Positions 13,013 through 24,957 are shown, counted from the first letter of the stretch. The stretch: DNA of 64,000 nucleotides from Phylloscopus collybita (GCA_027886175.1 JAJNNQ010000004.1:19501001-19565000); one strand, 5' to 3'. A program made the numbers and translations. Notes: generated by a model from the letters alone, not told the origin.

Positions 13013-13243
13013 GTGTCTCCCTGTGATACTTCTAGAGGATTCCTGATGGCACTAACTTTAACAGCTGTACTTCTGGTTGAATTGGTGATTTACATCACAG
13101 TTTTTGGAACCAGATTACTGTTTTTTCCCTGCTGCAGTTCACCAATAGAAACAGTGCAATCATTTAATGTCACTGTGGATTTCTGCAATCAGCAACATGA
13201 ATGTTCCTGTGATGTGTTAGTGGATATTTCTATACAGTTGTAA
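13013..13243 (+). other. Exon-like segment with one membrane span (tentative)
   Basis: A T-rich tract ending in TATAG, a good 3' splice acceptor form, is followed by 76 open codons and a TAA at 13241-13243. The frame encodes a hydrophobic segment (roughly residues 9-32, with LTLTAVLLVELVIYITVFG at its core), then a Cys-rich tail containing CC and CSC. The layout recalls the last membrane span and tail of MS4A/TMEM176-like four-span proteins, but this is a weak resemblance, not an identification. No partner exons were found. It may be a lone last exon, a relic, or chance. Confidence 0.2.
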
Positions 13244-15120
13244 TGATGTCAGTGTGAGTTTAATGCACAAACACGCTTCCCAAGAATAGTTGTTAAGTAT
13301 TTTAAACTCTCATAATACTCCTAAAAGCAGTAAATTTGGGATGTCAAAAGACAGCTATTTAATTTCAACATACACCTCATTTGGCACAGAAAAGTCTGGT
13401 GAGGGAAAATGGTGACCAGAATTTTTAGATGAATTCTCCCTACCACAGTCAGTCTCAGGGGCCTTTGGAGCTCCTTTCTCAGTGCAGCCCTGGCAAGTTG
13501 GGTTCAGCAGATCCCTCCTGACCCTCTGCTGCAATAATGATGCAGTGACTCTTACAAGTGGCCACTTGAAGGGACAGAGTTAAGGTTCTTTTTTCTTTTT
13601 CCCTGAGAATATATCTTCCAGCTTTTCAGAGCTGAAAAACCTGGGGAAAAAAAAAAATCAGATCTGAAGCCTTCCCTCCTTGTTTTTCAGCTCCTTGAGT
13701 GACAGTGAACTTTGCTTTCCAGAAGCTCAGAGCACTGTCAATAACCTTAACAGAGACTGGGAGAGATTTTATCACTGGGTGATAAGAAAACCTTTCCCTG
13801 CCCTGGTTCTCAGATCACTGTTTCACTGCTACAATAAACTCATTTCCCATGCTTGCCTTTAAGGGGCTGGTTTTTGACTTTCCTGGGCATGGCCACAGGA
13901 GCATGGCCAACAAATAGGGATGGCAGTGGGTCAAGGGAGAACTTTCCAAGAACAGTGAATTAATCAGGAAATTCATCACCTGCCACCAACCACCTTTTTG
14001 TAGTATTCAGATGAGTCCTTAGACCAGTTAGGAAATATTCTCAGGACAGATTTATTTATTTAAAGTGTATGTGTGCTAGTTTCTTACACAGTGTGATGGG
14101 CTGGAGTTGCACCAATGTAATCTTATCAGCATTCAATGTCACTGGTTTTAGAGAGGGAAGAAAAAAAAAAAAGAGAATGCATGGAAATGAGATGAGATAA
14201 AAATTCAATCAGAAGAATAAAATATTTTTGTGATTGTTTTATTCATTTTCTTTCTCACACAATTCCCTCTCCTAAAGCACCTTGTCTTAAGCAGCTATGT
14301 TTTGGCATATGTTCCAAAATGTATAAAACCTGGCACACATGAGTGGAGGATTTTTAAATTGCTAGTGAGGACCTGATATACTTTCACTTTAATCTGAATT
14401 GGAAATAGCTCAAGTAAAGAATAACAATGTTGTCTGCAGAGATACTGATGTAAATAGATATTTCAGAGCCTAGTCTTTTATTTTTACTTTTTATTCATAA
14501 CTGGCAAGGAACTGTAAATAGCTTCTCAGTGGAGGTGAATGATTAGAATTAAAAAGGAAAAAAAACCACTATGGAAGTTAGAGAAAATTAGAAAAGTTCT
14601 GACAAAGTTCCTCATTTACCCATTTCTTTCTCCTTTTCTTCTTTTGAAGAATTAAAATTTTGGTTTATATGTTTCTGACTTCTAAAGCTGGCACTTTTTC
14701 CTTGTTTTCTCAAGTCTCATTTTATCACTCTCTATATGGAAGGGTATCCCAGCCCCTTTGCAAGGCCCTTTTCCATAAATCTTTTTTTTTTTTTTTTTTT
14801 TGTGCCTCTATCCTATGTGCTTTCTCACCAGATTTGCTGGGAGGAGACCCAAGCACAGAATGAAAAGCCTGGTTCAAAAGACAGATATTGACCAGTTTGC
14901 TCCCTGTCTCATGGCAACTGCAGCTTTGTAAATCTGGAGGCCTGCAGATTTTGGGGAAGAGCATCTTAGTTACATTGTCCCTATTAAGGTTTTATTAAAT
15001 ATTAACTACCGCCCCTACAAAGGAGAAGCTGACATTTCTCAGTTAGGGATATCAGAGGTACATCAACCCTATACAAGTCCTGAAGTTCTTTAAGCTTCCT
15101 CTTACAGGAAGTTTTGATGG
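13244..15120. other. Non-coding, unclassified
   Basis: No gene seen. It contains a poly(T) run near 14780-14800 and short A-runs, but no named repeat. Confidence 0.5.
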
Positions 15121-15276
15121 AGTTTTTTTTTTTGGTGTATTTTTTCATTATTATTATTTTTTTTTCCCTTTTTTTTGTTTTGTTCGATTTGGTTTTTTGT
15201 TTTGCTGTGTTTTGGTTTGTTGTTGTTGTTGTTTTTTGTTCTTTTTTTCTTTTCTTTTTTTCTTTTTTTTTTTAAT
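15121..15276. repeat. T-rich/T-G-rich low-complexity block
   Basis: Long T-runs broken by G and a short (GTT)n. Compositional repeat of the same class as the other T/G blocks. Confidence 0.85.
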
Positions 15277-16993
15277 CAGCAGACTATGAACACCATACAG
15301 GTGCTATTTAAGCTTCACAGGACTCCTCTGAGGCTGATAAAACCTGGAATAGTCTCTTTCTGGGTTACAAACATCCTGCATTTTCTGAATCACACCTTCT
15401 GAGTTTTTTGGGTTTTTTTTACCAGAAGCTGATGTATGTTTTCAGTCAGGTAGGATTCCTGGCCAGGCAGTGAAAGTGCAGCATTTATCCATGTATTAAG
15501 TGCTTAAATTCCTTTCCAAACTTAGCATTCTTGTGTCACTTGGCTATTTTTTTTTTTAAGTGTACAAAGATACTATTTTGGTGTTATCACAAGTGCCAAA
15601 TGGTTATTTTGGTTCATGTGGACCAGGTACAGGACAGAGATCTAATATTTCTTTTTAAGCTTATTTCTCTTTGCAATGAACAGAGAGGGATGTGTGCATA
15701 GAGTATGATTCAGGCTACAACCAAACTCAGAAGTGATGGAATTGCTCTAAAAATTCTGCTGTCTGAACTTGTTGTAAATACAGAATTACTTCTTTTGTAG
15801 TTTGAGCCATAAGCAGTAGATTCTGGATGCAGTCACAATTCTCAGGGATATATATTTTTTTTTATAATTCAGAATTCCTGTATTTACTGAATTCCAAACT
15901 TGAGCATCTCTTGGTTTGGCTCTGTTGCCAGCTCTGAACTGTATTTGGGGTGACCTGAAAATAATCCCAAGGCTTGAAGCTTTCTCAGATCTTGGACTTC
16001 CCTCAAAATTCATGTTGATATTTGTACAAAATTTACATTCTCCATGTCAGTTGTGGAAATAACAAACATAACACCAATGACCTACAAACATCCAAAATTT
16101 GCCCAAAAGGAAAAAATCGTTTCCAGACGCAAATTATTTGCAAAATCAATCTTTTGGATAGGAGTTAAGCTGTCCTCAAACTCCTCACCAGTGTGGGCTT
16201 TTTCATTATTTTTGAAGTCATGCTTCCCTAGGTGTGAAGAGAAAAAAAAAAAAGAAAAATCCTTAAACTTCCAGAGTCCCACTGTGGAGAGGTATGCCAA
16301 AAGGAGACAAATTCATATTCTGCATGGAGAGAGTGATCATGTTCTTTCCCAGAAAGATCTGCATTTTGTATCCTCAGCTCTTTTCAGCTGTAATATGCAT
16401 AACTGTTCTCTCCAGTTCAGTTGAGCTCAGTATAGGATATAAAAGAATCAAGGGGGAAAAATAGCTGTATGCCAGCTTTTCAGATCTCCAGTTGGAATTC
16501 ATTTCAATGACTGTCAAAAGATGGGGGAAAAAATAATCTACATATTGCATAGGCTGTTCTGATATTAGCTATAGTTTAAAAATATTCAGGACATACTTTT
16601 TTTTTTTTTTCCTCCCCTGTATATGTTCTCTGTGACTTTCCACTTGTATAAATTTAGCAAAGACAAAGAGTGATGATGGCTTGCTGAATTTAAAGACCAG
16701 CAGCATTTCTAGAAGGGCATGAGGAGCTCCCTAAATATTGGAGACATGATCTTAAGTCCTCTCATGTTTAAATATATTGATTTTATGAGTGTTGGAGAAA
16801 AAAAAAAGAACGATCCAAAAAGCTCCAATAAGTCCTGTATTTGCTATCACAACTATAATAGTATTTATAGTTAAATACATAAAGGCCATATCTCATTTTG
16901 CACTAATACACTGGCTTCCATCCAAAAAGAAAATATCAAATGTTTTGGGCAAAGCCACCCCCTGCCAATAAAGGGAGTCTTGCTCCAAGCACC
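15277..16993. other. Non-coding, unclassified
   Basis: No gene seen. A 126-codon open stretch at 16044-16424 lacks any domain and crosses A-runs. A minus-strand HTGE near 16185 is not in zinc-finger spacing. Confidence 0.5.
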
Positions 16994-17759
16994 TGTCTTG
17001 GTTTGGAAAGACAAGTATCTGCCAGGGAAAGCTGGAGTTTCCCTTAGAATGCAGAATGTAAACTCCTCACCCCCTTCAAATTATACTTTTGCAATTAAGG
17101 GCTTTCAGGCAAAGATTTGGGAATAGGAATAACAGTTCTTTACTGGGAATATTAACAATACAAATGTAGTAGAAAACAAAACCACCCAAGGAAACCAAAC
17201 CAAGGAAACAAACAAACAACAATCCTAGAAACCCTGACAGAGTCAGAGCTACAACCTGACACCCTGTTGGTCAGGCTGTTGGAAGCAGTCCAAAAGTGGG
17301 TCCTCCTGGAGTGGCAGATGTGGTTCTGTTGGGGCAGAGATGATCCTGTAGAAAAGGGTCCAGTGATGATGAGAAGGGTCCAGTCTTCCTCCAGGAATCA
17401 GGTGAAGCCAGATGCCTGGTGTTCCTGTGTCTCAGTTTTATCCAGGTGGGAATGGTTGGCTCCTCCCACGGGGTGGAGCATCTCACAATAGGATGATGGA
17501 ATGTGGATGTTCTACTTTGGGGATGTGTGCTTTTAGCGGTGTCTTAATGGCCCATCAACCGAAAATATCTTCCTGGAGGGAGGACAGGCCGTGAAAGAGA
17601 TACGAAACACTGCCCCACCTGGTTTGAACAGCTGGCCCATTATCAAAAGGTATCTGCCCCCCTCCCCCCAGAGTTACAAGAGATAAAGAAAAACATCTTC
17701 CCAACTGCTTTCAACAGAAGAAATAGAATACACATCTTTGGTTCCACAATCCCAAGACA
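16994..17759 (-). mobile_element. Solo LTR, TGTCTTGG family, copy A (5-bp TSD)
   Basis: The 766-bp element has inverted ends TGTCTTGG and CCAAGACA and is flanked by perfect 5-bp duplications GCACC at 16989-16993 and 17760-17764. Its whole length matches the elements at 19506-20262 and 54496-55205 in reverse complement. There is no internal retroviral sequence, so it is a solo LTR. A 5-bp duplication fits ERVL or some class I integrases. The strand follows from the poly(A)-like AGTAAA near the 3' end of the family. A frame inside it is not a gene. Confidence 0.88.
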
Positions 17760-18353
17760 GCACCCAATGTCATCTTAGTGTGGCAGAAGAACTATAAAAC
17801 TGTCAAAAGGTTCTGCCTTAAAATCTTTCCTCCAAGTTGCATCCTTGTTTCTGGAAGGGGGTTTTCAGGATTCCAGTCTGCACCCCAGTGGTGTGACAAC
17901 ATCAGTGGCTGGGGACTGGTAGATGACAAGTGCAGGCACCACCAGAGACATTTGATGAACATGTTTGTTACATGTCCAAAATACTGGCATTTCACACGTG
18001 CAACGCAAAGTTACTCTAGCTGGAAGTTCCCTCTTAATTGGGGATCCAGGAAAATTGTAAACTAAAGCACAAGTTAGCCTTAAAGCTATGGAAAACATCA
18101 GCTAATGAGTAACACCCATTATTCTCCCTTGAACTAACTAAAACCAAAGCCTGACCCAAGTATAACATAACTCTCCAGTAATCTTGCCATTTAAGTGTCA
18201 AAGACATGTAAGAAGGTAATTGATGATTGGTCTTTATTGTTATTTCTGGGGCTAAAAGGGCTGAGCTGATGGCAGTCCCTGCCAGGGCTGCAGCTAGACT
18301 GGAGGGGCTCAGAGTTGAACCATCAATCATTCTCTGCCTGACGAGGGGGAAAA
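17760..18353. other. Non-coding, unclassified
   Basis: Unique sequence between a solo LTR and an A/C-rich block. The open stretches of 60-98 codons overlap one another on both strands and show no domain. Confidence 0.45.
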
Positions 18354-18641
18354 ATGAACCTTACAGATAAAAAAACCCCACCAAAAAATAATCAACAACA
18401 ACACCTCCACAAAAACAAACAAACAAACAAACAAACAAACAAACAAACAAAAAACCCACCAAAACAAAAAAAAAACACAAACAAAAAACAAACAAAACAA
18501 ATAAAAGCCAACAAAAAAACCAACCCCAAACAAAAAAACCCATGAAACAAACAAATAAACAAAAAACAAACAAACAAAAACCACAAAAAAAACCCACAAA
18601 AAAATCCCAAGCAAACAAACAAAAAACAACTCAAAACAACA
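18354..18641. repeat. A/C-rich low-complexity block ((CAAA)n)
   Basis: About 290 bases almost wholly A and C on the plus strand, including a clean (CAAA)n run near 18412-18450. It is the reverse-complement equivalent of the T/G blocks elsewhere. The Phe/Cys/Val-rich minus-strand frames are artefacts. Confidence 0.9.
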
Positions 18642-19127
18642 CAAATTTTGGGTTTCACTTTTCCTATGGCTGCAGCTTTGTCTAAACAGATGCCTTGCCT
18701 AAAAAAAAAAGGTATAATCACTGAGTATGCTCAACTGGAAGTGGGCCACAAGGAACAGAAAAGGTCCAGCTGCTGGCCCTGCACTGATGTTTTCATGAGT
18801 TTTTCAAAGAAAGTCAGAAACACGTGGGTGTGTAAGTCAGTGAAAGGGGAGAGGTGCCCCTACCCAGTAAGCACACCTGCTGGGTGCTTTTATATATATA
18901 TAAATGAAAATTAAGCAGGTTTCTTGCCACATTGTAATAGAGTATTCTAATTTAGGGATCTGGACTTGCGATGTTTTTGTAATACATCACCTGTGATACT
19001 TTCATCTGGAGCTAATTCATTTCTAAACTTTTATTCACAAGTAAATCTAGCTAATAAAAACCCTGTCAAAATATTCTTCCAGTAATCTGTTTTTAAACAT
19101 TCAACCAGACAGACAAACACAAAAGGG
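18642..19127. other. Non-coding, unclassified
   Basis: No gene seen. It contains a short TA run near 18890-18902. Confidence 0.5.
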
Positions 19128-19201
19128 GCACTGTTAAATCAAATGTATTCAACCTTCAGTCTGTGCACTGTTAAATTAAATTTATTCAACCTCCCGTGTG
19201 T
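19128..19201 (+). repeat. 37-bp tandem duplication
   Basis: Two head-to-tail copies of a 37-base unit (19128-19164 and 19165-19201), both starting GCACTGTTAAAT and differing at a few sites. Similarity stops at both edges, so it is a simple local duplication. Confidence 0.85.
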
Positions 19202-19505
19202 GTAGCATAGTATTACAGTCATAGATAGAGTATCTATTTAATTCAGTGTTTTGTCCCAGAAGCTTAAAAAAAAGATAGGAATGTAATTCACGTCAATCAA
19301 AATTATTTGAAGATTAAACACTTTTTTTTTTTTATGATTTCAAATTAGTCAATGCTCTTTGCAGTGTTGTTAGGAGGGAAGGATTTTTCTGGATCACCAA
19401 CTCACTGTGTGTTTCCACTGATTGGTCTAAAACAGCTCTATTTTCCTCATTGCCTGCATGAAGTTTTCTACTACCACACTTTTAGAGAGTTATTAATTTC
19501 ATTAT
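19202..19505. other. Non-coding, unclassified
   Basis: Short AT-rich interval with a T-run near 19321. Nothing recognisable. Confidence 0.5.
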
Positions 19506-20262
19506 TGTCCTGGGTTATGGAAAACAAAAATGTGTATTCTATTTTCATCTCCTGAAAGCACTGTTCTTCTTTACTCTGGGAGGAGTAGGGCGGGTGCCTT
19601 TTGTCAATGGACCAACTGTAGGGCATTGTTTCTTATCTGTTTCACCACCAGTCTTCCCTCCAGGGGGATAGCTGTCTGCTAATGGGCCATTAACATCTCC
19701 CCAAACTAACACATCCCCAAACTATACCCTCCCCAAAGCAGTACATTCCACATTCCATCATTCTATTCTATTCTCACTGGATGCTTCACCCAGTGAGGGG
19801 AGCCAACCATTCCTACCTGGATAAAACTGAGACACAGGAAAGAGAAGGCATCCAGCCTCACCCGATTCCTGGAGGAAGACTGGACCCTTCTCATCACCAC
19901 TGGACCCTTGTTCTACAGGATCATCTCTACTCCACCAGAACCACATCTGCCACTCCAGGAGGACTCACTTTTGGACTGCTTCCAACAGCCTGACCAACAG
20001 GGTGTCAGGTTGTAGCTCTGACTCTGTCAGGATTATCCAAAATTGTTGTTTGTTTGCTGGTGTGGTTGGGTGGTTTTGTCTTTCTACTACATTTGTATTG
20101 TAAATAGTCCTAGTAAAGAACTGTTATTCCTATTCCCAAATCTTTGCCTGAAAGCCCTTAATTGTAAAAATATAATTTGGCAGGGGTGAGGGCTTTACAT
20201 TCCCCATTCTAAGAGAAATTCCAGCTTTTCCTGTCAGATACCTGTCTTTCCAAACCGAGACA
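19506..20262 (+). mobile_element. Solo LTR, TGTCTTGG family, copy B (5-bp TSD)
   Basis: The 757-bp element starts TGTCCTGG and ends CCGAGACA, with a perfect 5-bp duplication ATTAT at 19501-19505 and 20263-20267. It matches copies A and C along its length. An AGTAAA poly(A)-like signal lies near 20112. No internal retroviral genes remain. It lies 1.75 kb from copy A in the opposite orientation, so the two could pair as an inverted repeat. Confidence 0.88.
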
Positions 20263-22145
20263 ATTATTTTAAGCAGTTGGCACTCCAGCTGTGTGAACAG
20301 AAGTGTAAAGGTTTGGGATCTGCCCCCTTACTGAGGTATCTTTAAAAAGAGTATTACATTTACACCATACTAGAAAATTAGGCAACTACCTCCAGTCTGC
20401 TGTGTTATTTTTCATTTCTTTCTAGTATTTCTTGCTGTAGCTGTCACAGAAGATAGCTTTGGGGGATGTGGAGTTTCTATATATCTTTTGAAGAATTGAG
20501 CACAAATTTCAGATGCAACCTGTTACTACCTGTTCAACATGATTTCTGAGAGGCAAAAAGTGACTGTGCTTTACAACTTTGATTTGTGAATCAATTATTT
20601 CCATCTAGCTTGAAGTAGTTTCATCAGCTTCAACCTCAGATAATCTGGTACTGTGTAAAACTAAACCCCTTGGCTATTGGCACCTAGGAAGTGGTGACCA
20701 ATTTCTGCTGTGGTGTTGTTTGAAGTATTCCAATTTTTTATATTTTTAACATGTCGTAAAAGGGCAAGAAAACACACAATGAAAATTTTATGGATCATTA
20801 GCCTATCTCTGGCATTATTCAGGAAACTTAAAATCCAATTATTCAGTCTCTGGGGTAAGAGAGGGTATAGTTCAGGAAATACAAAGAAGTGCATTCATTT
20901 TAATTTGTCTGGAGCAGCAATGAAGTTGGTGCATTCCCAGCTCTCTGTGCATTTATCAACAGAGAGCCTCCACAAACTACCATCTCCTCTCATTTTTCTT
21001 CCACAGAGGTTCCACAGCTTCATTTTGAACAAAATGTAATTGATAACACTTGCACAAGACCTGTAATGTGAGATTAGTTATGTTTTTAATCAAAATGCTT
21101 TGGGGGTATAAACATAAAATGGGCAAGGAAGCTCTTCATGTGTGAGGGATTTGTTGCTTGAGAGCAGACAGAGATGAACAGCTCTGTGCTGGTCCTCCTT
21201 GCCCTGAAATTATTGAAAACTTAAGGAATAAGCATATATGCTCTGTCTGAAAATGATGCCTAGGTGTGCTCAAGACTGAAAAACCTGAAAATGTGTTTTG
21301 GTGTCCAACCTCTAAGTGCTTGGCCCTAAGGTGAAACCCCAATATCTGGTGTATAATGCATGTAATAATAGCTCTGCAGTTCATGGGGAAGGTGAGCACA
21401 TGCCTAAGCAAATTGAGTTCAACACCACTGAGTCCAGTCCCTGGCCACTTTATCCCTGAAACGAGAAGTTAGAATTAAAAAAAAATAAAAATAAAAAATT
21501 ATATATATATACACACTATATCCCTCTGGGTAGGAATTGGAGTTAATTGGAGTTAAAATCAAGAATGTACACAAAGCTTTTCAAACTTCAAAGTGATGAA
21601 AAAGTGGGTAACATTACAGCTTATAGATGTAACCTCCGGTGCATAAGGGAATTCCACTCCACTTTGCGCAGAGGATATTTGTTCAGGAGCTGTCATTGGA
21701 TTGGATTCACTGGGTTGGAGGTGGCACCAAATGTCAGGCAGAATTTATTGTTAAATTTGTTGTTAAATTCCTCATGCCAGTGTGCCCTGCTGTAGAAATA
21801 AAAGCTTAGATGAGCATAGTCCACAGCCATTAAATGAATAAAAGATTGACAGCCACAGCCAAAGCCTGGAACAAATATTTAATCGTTTTGTATTTAAGGA
21901 TCTAGGATTCCCAGACATTTGTGCTGGCATGTGAAATTATCCTTGTCACAGGTTGGGAATCCCAAGATCCCCTCTGTGCTGGAAGAAGTGCACTGTGCCT
22001 CCACTGATTAGTTAATTATTCACTTGGGCCTTCTCCAGCTGAGAACCCCATAGGAAGGAATACAAACAAAATAGTTTCTGCCAGGTGTCAGCCCCGTAGA
22101 ATAATGAAAAAGAAAATAAATTAAGATGTTGTTACTGCTATAGGG
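20263..22145. other. Non-coding, unclassified
   Basis: AT-rich sequence without a recognisable gene or repeat, apart from a short TA/CA run near 21499-21517. Confidence 0.5.
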
Positions 22146-22278
22146 TGTTTTTTTTTGTTTTGTTTTGTTTTTGTTATTGTTGTTTTGTGGGGGGTTTTGT
22201 TTGTTTATTTTTGATTTTTTGTGGTTTTGTGTTTTTTCTGGGTTTTTTGGGGGTGTGTGTGTGGTTTTTTTTGTTAAA
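22146..22278. repeat. T/G-rich low-complexity block
   Basis: T-runs with interspersed G and (GT)n on the plus strand. Compositional repeat. Confidence 0.9.
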
Positions 22279-22941
22279 GAAAACAAAGAAATATGTCTAG
22301 CAATTACATTGTTAAAATGGTATTTAAATAGCCTGGATGCGTGGAGGGCTTTGCAATTTAGAATGATTACATAAAAAATAATGAAACCAGCTTTTTTTTT
22401 CAGTCTTCTGTGAAATGGAATAATGAGCACTCTCCTGAACAAACCGTATTATTTTCCCATGCCTTTTCATTACTGCATTTGAAGTTATGATTCATATATT
22501 ATGGTGATTCATGGCTCAGCCCCGTGGAGCAGAGACTTATTTTTAGAGTGTTACCTTAAATTAGTATGACTAATAAGTGATTTTGAGGTACAGTGATCTC
22601 AGTGGCTCTGCAGCAGCTCCTTGCTAGAATTTAATGTGTTTATATCTGACTTTCCCTGACACTTCACAGCAGACTTTCCAGGGAGCTGGGTGTTAAACGT
22701 GATGTATTAGAATCTTTAGATTCATGGATTACCAGGCCTGGAATGTGCTTTGCTGCTCAGCTGAAGAACATCTTTGCATCTGCTCTGGAGCAGCAGGAGC
22801 TTCTCTGATGCCTTCCCTGAGTGCTGCTCCACCTTGGAGGCTGTGGGCAGTGGCTTGGCAGGAGGCAGAGCTCCTCCCTGGCTGGTGGGACAGCAGAGAG
22901 CACCAGAAGAGGTTTGTCATTAATTTCCAGAAGGGAGGAAG
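22279..22941. other. Non-coding, locally GC-rich
   Basis: From about 22725 to 22920 the sequence is richer in G and C, with overlapping open frames on both strands. No splice sites or domain can be supported. Confidence 0.4.
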
Positions 22942-24382
22942 TGATGTGGGTGGAACTCCATGACTCCTAGTTGAAAGAAATTGATAGCCCCAGGTTATGC
23001 ACTCCTAAGTTGTACTGTTATACTGTTTTGCTGTAAAATTAAAGTTGCACTGTTACTTGCCTGTTTTAAACTGTTCATGTTGAATCTGTACCCTGAATTT
23101 CTGCTTGTTATGTCCAAGTACTGTACCCTTTCTCCCTGAATCCTGGGGTTTTCCCCTCTCCATCGGGTAAAAAGCCCGCCGGCACTTCCTGCTACCCCCC
23201 CTGCTGCTTCCTGCTGCCTCCTGCTGCTTCCTGCTGCCACCCCTGCCTGCCGTCGAGCTGTGGACACCGCCCAGTATGGAGATCAGGGAACTCCCATGGT
23301 GCCTGGCTGCGGCCGGAGGTCCAGTTGGAGCTAGAAAAGCCCCTGGGACAGCGAGCCGACACAGAAACTGGACCTAAGAAGGACAAAACTGTGCGAGGCA
23401 CATGTCTAGCTACCTGCAGGTAGCAGGTATTTTTTTGTTACCTTCTCGCCATGACCTGAAAGGAACTGGAGAGGGGTGACCCCCCTGGACCACACGAGCC
23501 AAAGCGATTCTATGGGAACCCCCGTGAGGAAGGAATCCCGACTCTGCAGCAGCACCAGCAGCAGCAGATTCAACTGCACCTCCTCCTTCGTGGTGTCTAC
23601 TGGGAGCAGCAGCGGCGTGCGCAGCCCCCGGGCCCCCTACCCAGAGCTGATTTCTAATAAAGGCCTTTTCAAAGGAGCTGGTCTCCTGGCCCATTTATAA
23701 CACTAGTTGTATGTTGAATGTTCTGTAGATGGTTACTTTAAAAAGTGTTAAAGACTCTTAATAATACATTGGATGTTCTGTTGATGGTTATGCATATTGT
23801 TGTCTTGAGTGGTTTGTACCCAGTTTGTAACCCAAGTCCCAGTTTTGTATGCCCTTATCTCTTGTGGAGTTTCTGCAGCTCCCTGCCTGCCCTCTGCTCT
23901 CCTGTTTCCTGTTTCCTGCTTCCTACCCCCTGCCAGCTCCCTGTCTGCTCTCAAGCTGAAACCCACGCCTGTTATGGAAATCACAGAGACCCCCATGAAT
24001 CCTTGCCAGAATGTTTAATACAATTAACACCAAAAACCCCCAGCAACAACAAGTCAGCACACAATCCAGACCCACAAAGAACGCCACCTGGCTGGCAGGA
24101 CATCAACCTATCTGTGAAGGATTTTCACCTGCTCACCATAACCTAAAGGCACTCGGAAAGAAAGACAACCCTGGACTAAAACGAGCCAAATGAGTTCCCG
24201 GGAATTTCTGTGAGGCTGAACTCCCGGCCCTGCAGCGTGAGCAGCAGAATCGACTCAGGCCTCCTCCTCGGCTGTGACTGAGGGAGCAGCAGCAGAGGCG
24301 TGGGCAATCCCTTGAGCTTTCCCCTTTTAAGAAAGGCATTTAAGGAGTTAATAATCAACTCCTGCCCTGTTTATTTATAACA
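22942..24382 (+). mobile_element. Outer LTR of a nested pair (interrupted), 4-bp TSD
   Basis: This LTR has two pieces, 22942-22971 and 23708-24382 (about 705 bp in all), separated by a second LTR. It starts TGATGTGG, ends TTATAACA, and is flanked by GAAG at 22938-22941 and 24383-24386. The 4-bp duplication and TAACA end are those of class I (gammaretrovirus-like) LTRs. Its 3' half is clearly similar to the inner LTR and to the 5' LTR of the provirus at 57.3 kb, sharing the pyrimidine-rich block, the CCC(G)TGAGG-type segment and the AAGGC(C/A)TTT stretch near the end. No internal genes remain. Confidence 0.75.
22972..23702 (+). mobile_element. Inner LTR inserted in the outer LTR, 5-bp TSD
   Basis: The 731-bp LTR starts TGAAAG and ends TTATAACA, and is flanked by CTAGT at 22967-22971 and 23703-23707. 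AATAAA lies at 23656-23661. Removing it joins the two flanks of the outer LTR at the place where the inner LTR has its own matching text (ACTCCTAAGTTGTAC), which shows the target was a related LTR. It is the more GC-rich of the pair. It is a solo LTR. A 4-bp duplication (CTAG) is also possible if the end is placed one base earlier. Confidence 0.75.
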
Positions 24383-24386
24383 GAAG

Positions 24387-24769
24387 CTCTGTGGAGCTCT
24401 CTGCAGTGTGAATGCAAACAGGATTAACTCTCAAGGCTGGAATTCAAGGTGTGCGATATGAAAATATAGTTATTCCCTCCTGTTTCCTGCAGAGGTTTTT
24501 GGAATTTATCATTCGGTATCTGGGGTGGAAGGAAAGTTTGAATGGTCCTGGATATTCTCCTCCTTTGGGGTAATCCTGATGGAGGAAGGCTGTGCATGAA
24601 TTCTCTAGGATTTTGCAAAGAAGACTTGATTTCCAGCCCAGACTGAGGGGTCATAAAATGCATTCAGATGGAGAACTCTAATTAGTGATAAGGAAGATTT
24701 TTTTTTTTTTCCTGTTGTATTATAGTGTAGAAATATTTATTACTCTCTGGAACCAATTCTCTTGATTCC
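24387..24769. other. Non-coding, unclassified
   Basis: No gene or named repeat seen. Confidence 0.5.
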
Positions 24770-24957
24770 TAAAAAAACCCAACCAACCAAAAAAAACCAC
24801 CAAACAAACAAACAAACAAACAAAACCCCCCAAAAACCCCAAAAAACCACAAACAACACACCCCCCCGCCCCCCCCCCCCCAAAAAAAAACAACACCAAA
24901 AAAACCCACAACCAAAAAAAACCCACAAAAAACACCCAACCAAAAACCCCCCAAAAA
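24770..24957. repeat. A/C-rich low-complexity block with long C-runs
   Basis: About 190 bases almost wholly A and C, including a run of some 20 C broken by a single G near 24861-24881. The minus strand is therefore T/G-rich with long G-runs. All open frames here are artefacts. Confidence 0.9.

Noticed and set aside
16082..16300. Minus-strand HTGE motif that recalls a C2H2 zinc-finger linker
   Set aside because: The Cys pair is missing and the distance from the Phe to the HTGE is too short for a finger.
17267..17594. Several open frames on both strands with good length
   Set aside because: They lie inside LTR copy A, and the same frames recur inside copies B and C, so they are parts of a repeat.
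18327..18721. Minus-strand frames rich in Phe, Cys, Val and Leu that look like membrane proteins
   Set aside because: They are translations of the (CAAA)n-type block. The same holds for frames at 4327-4532, 22020-22442, 24720-25059, 43711-43914 and 51009-51369.
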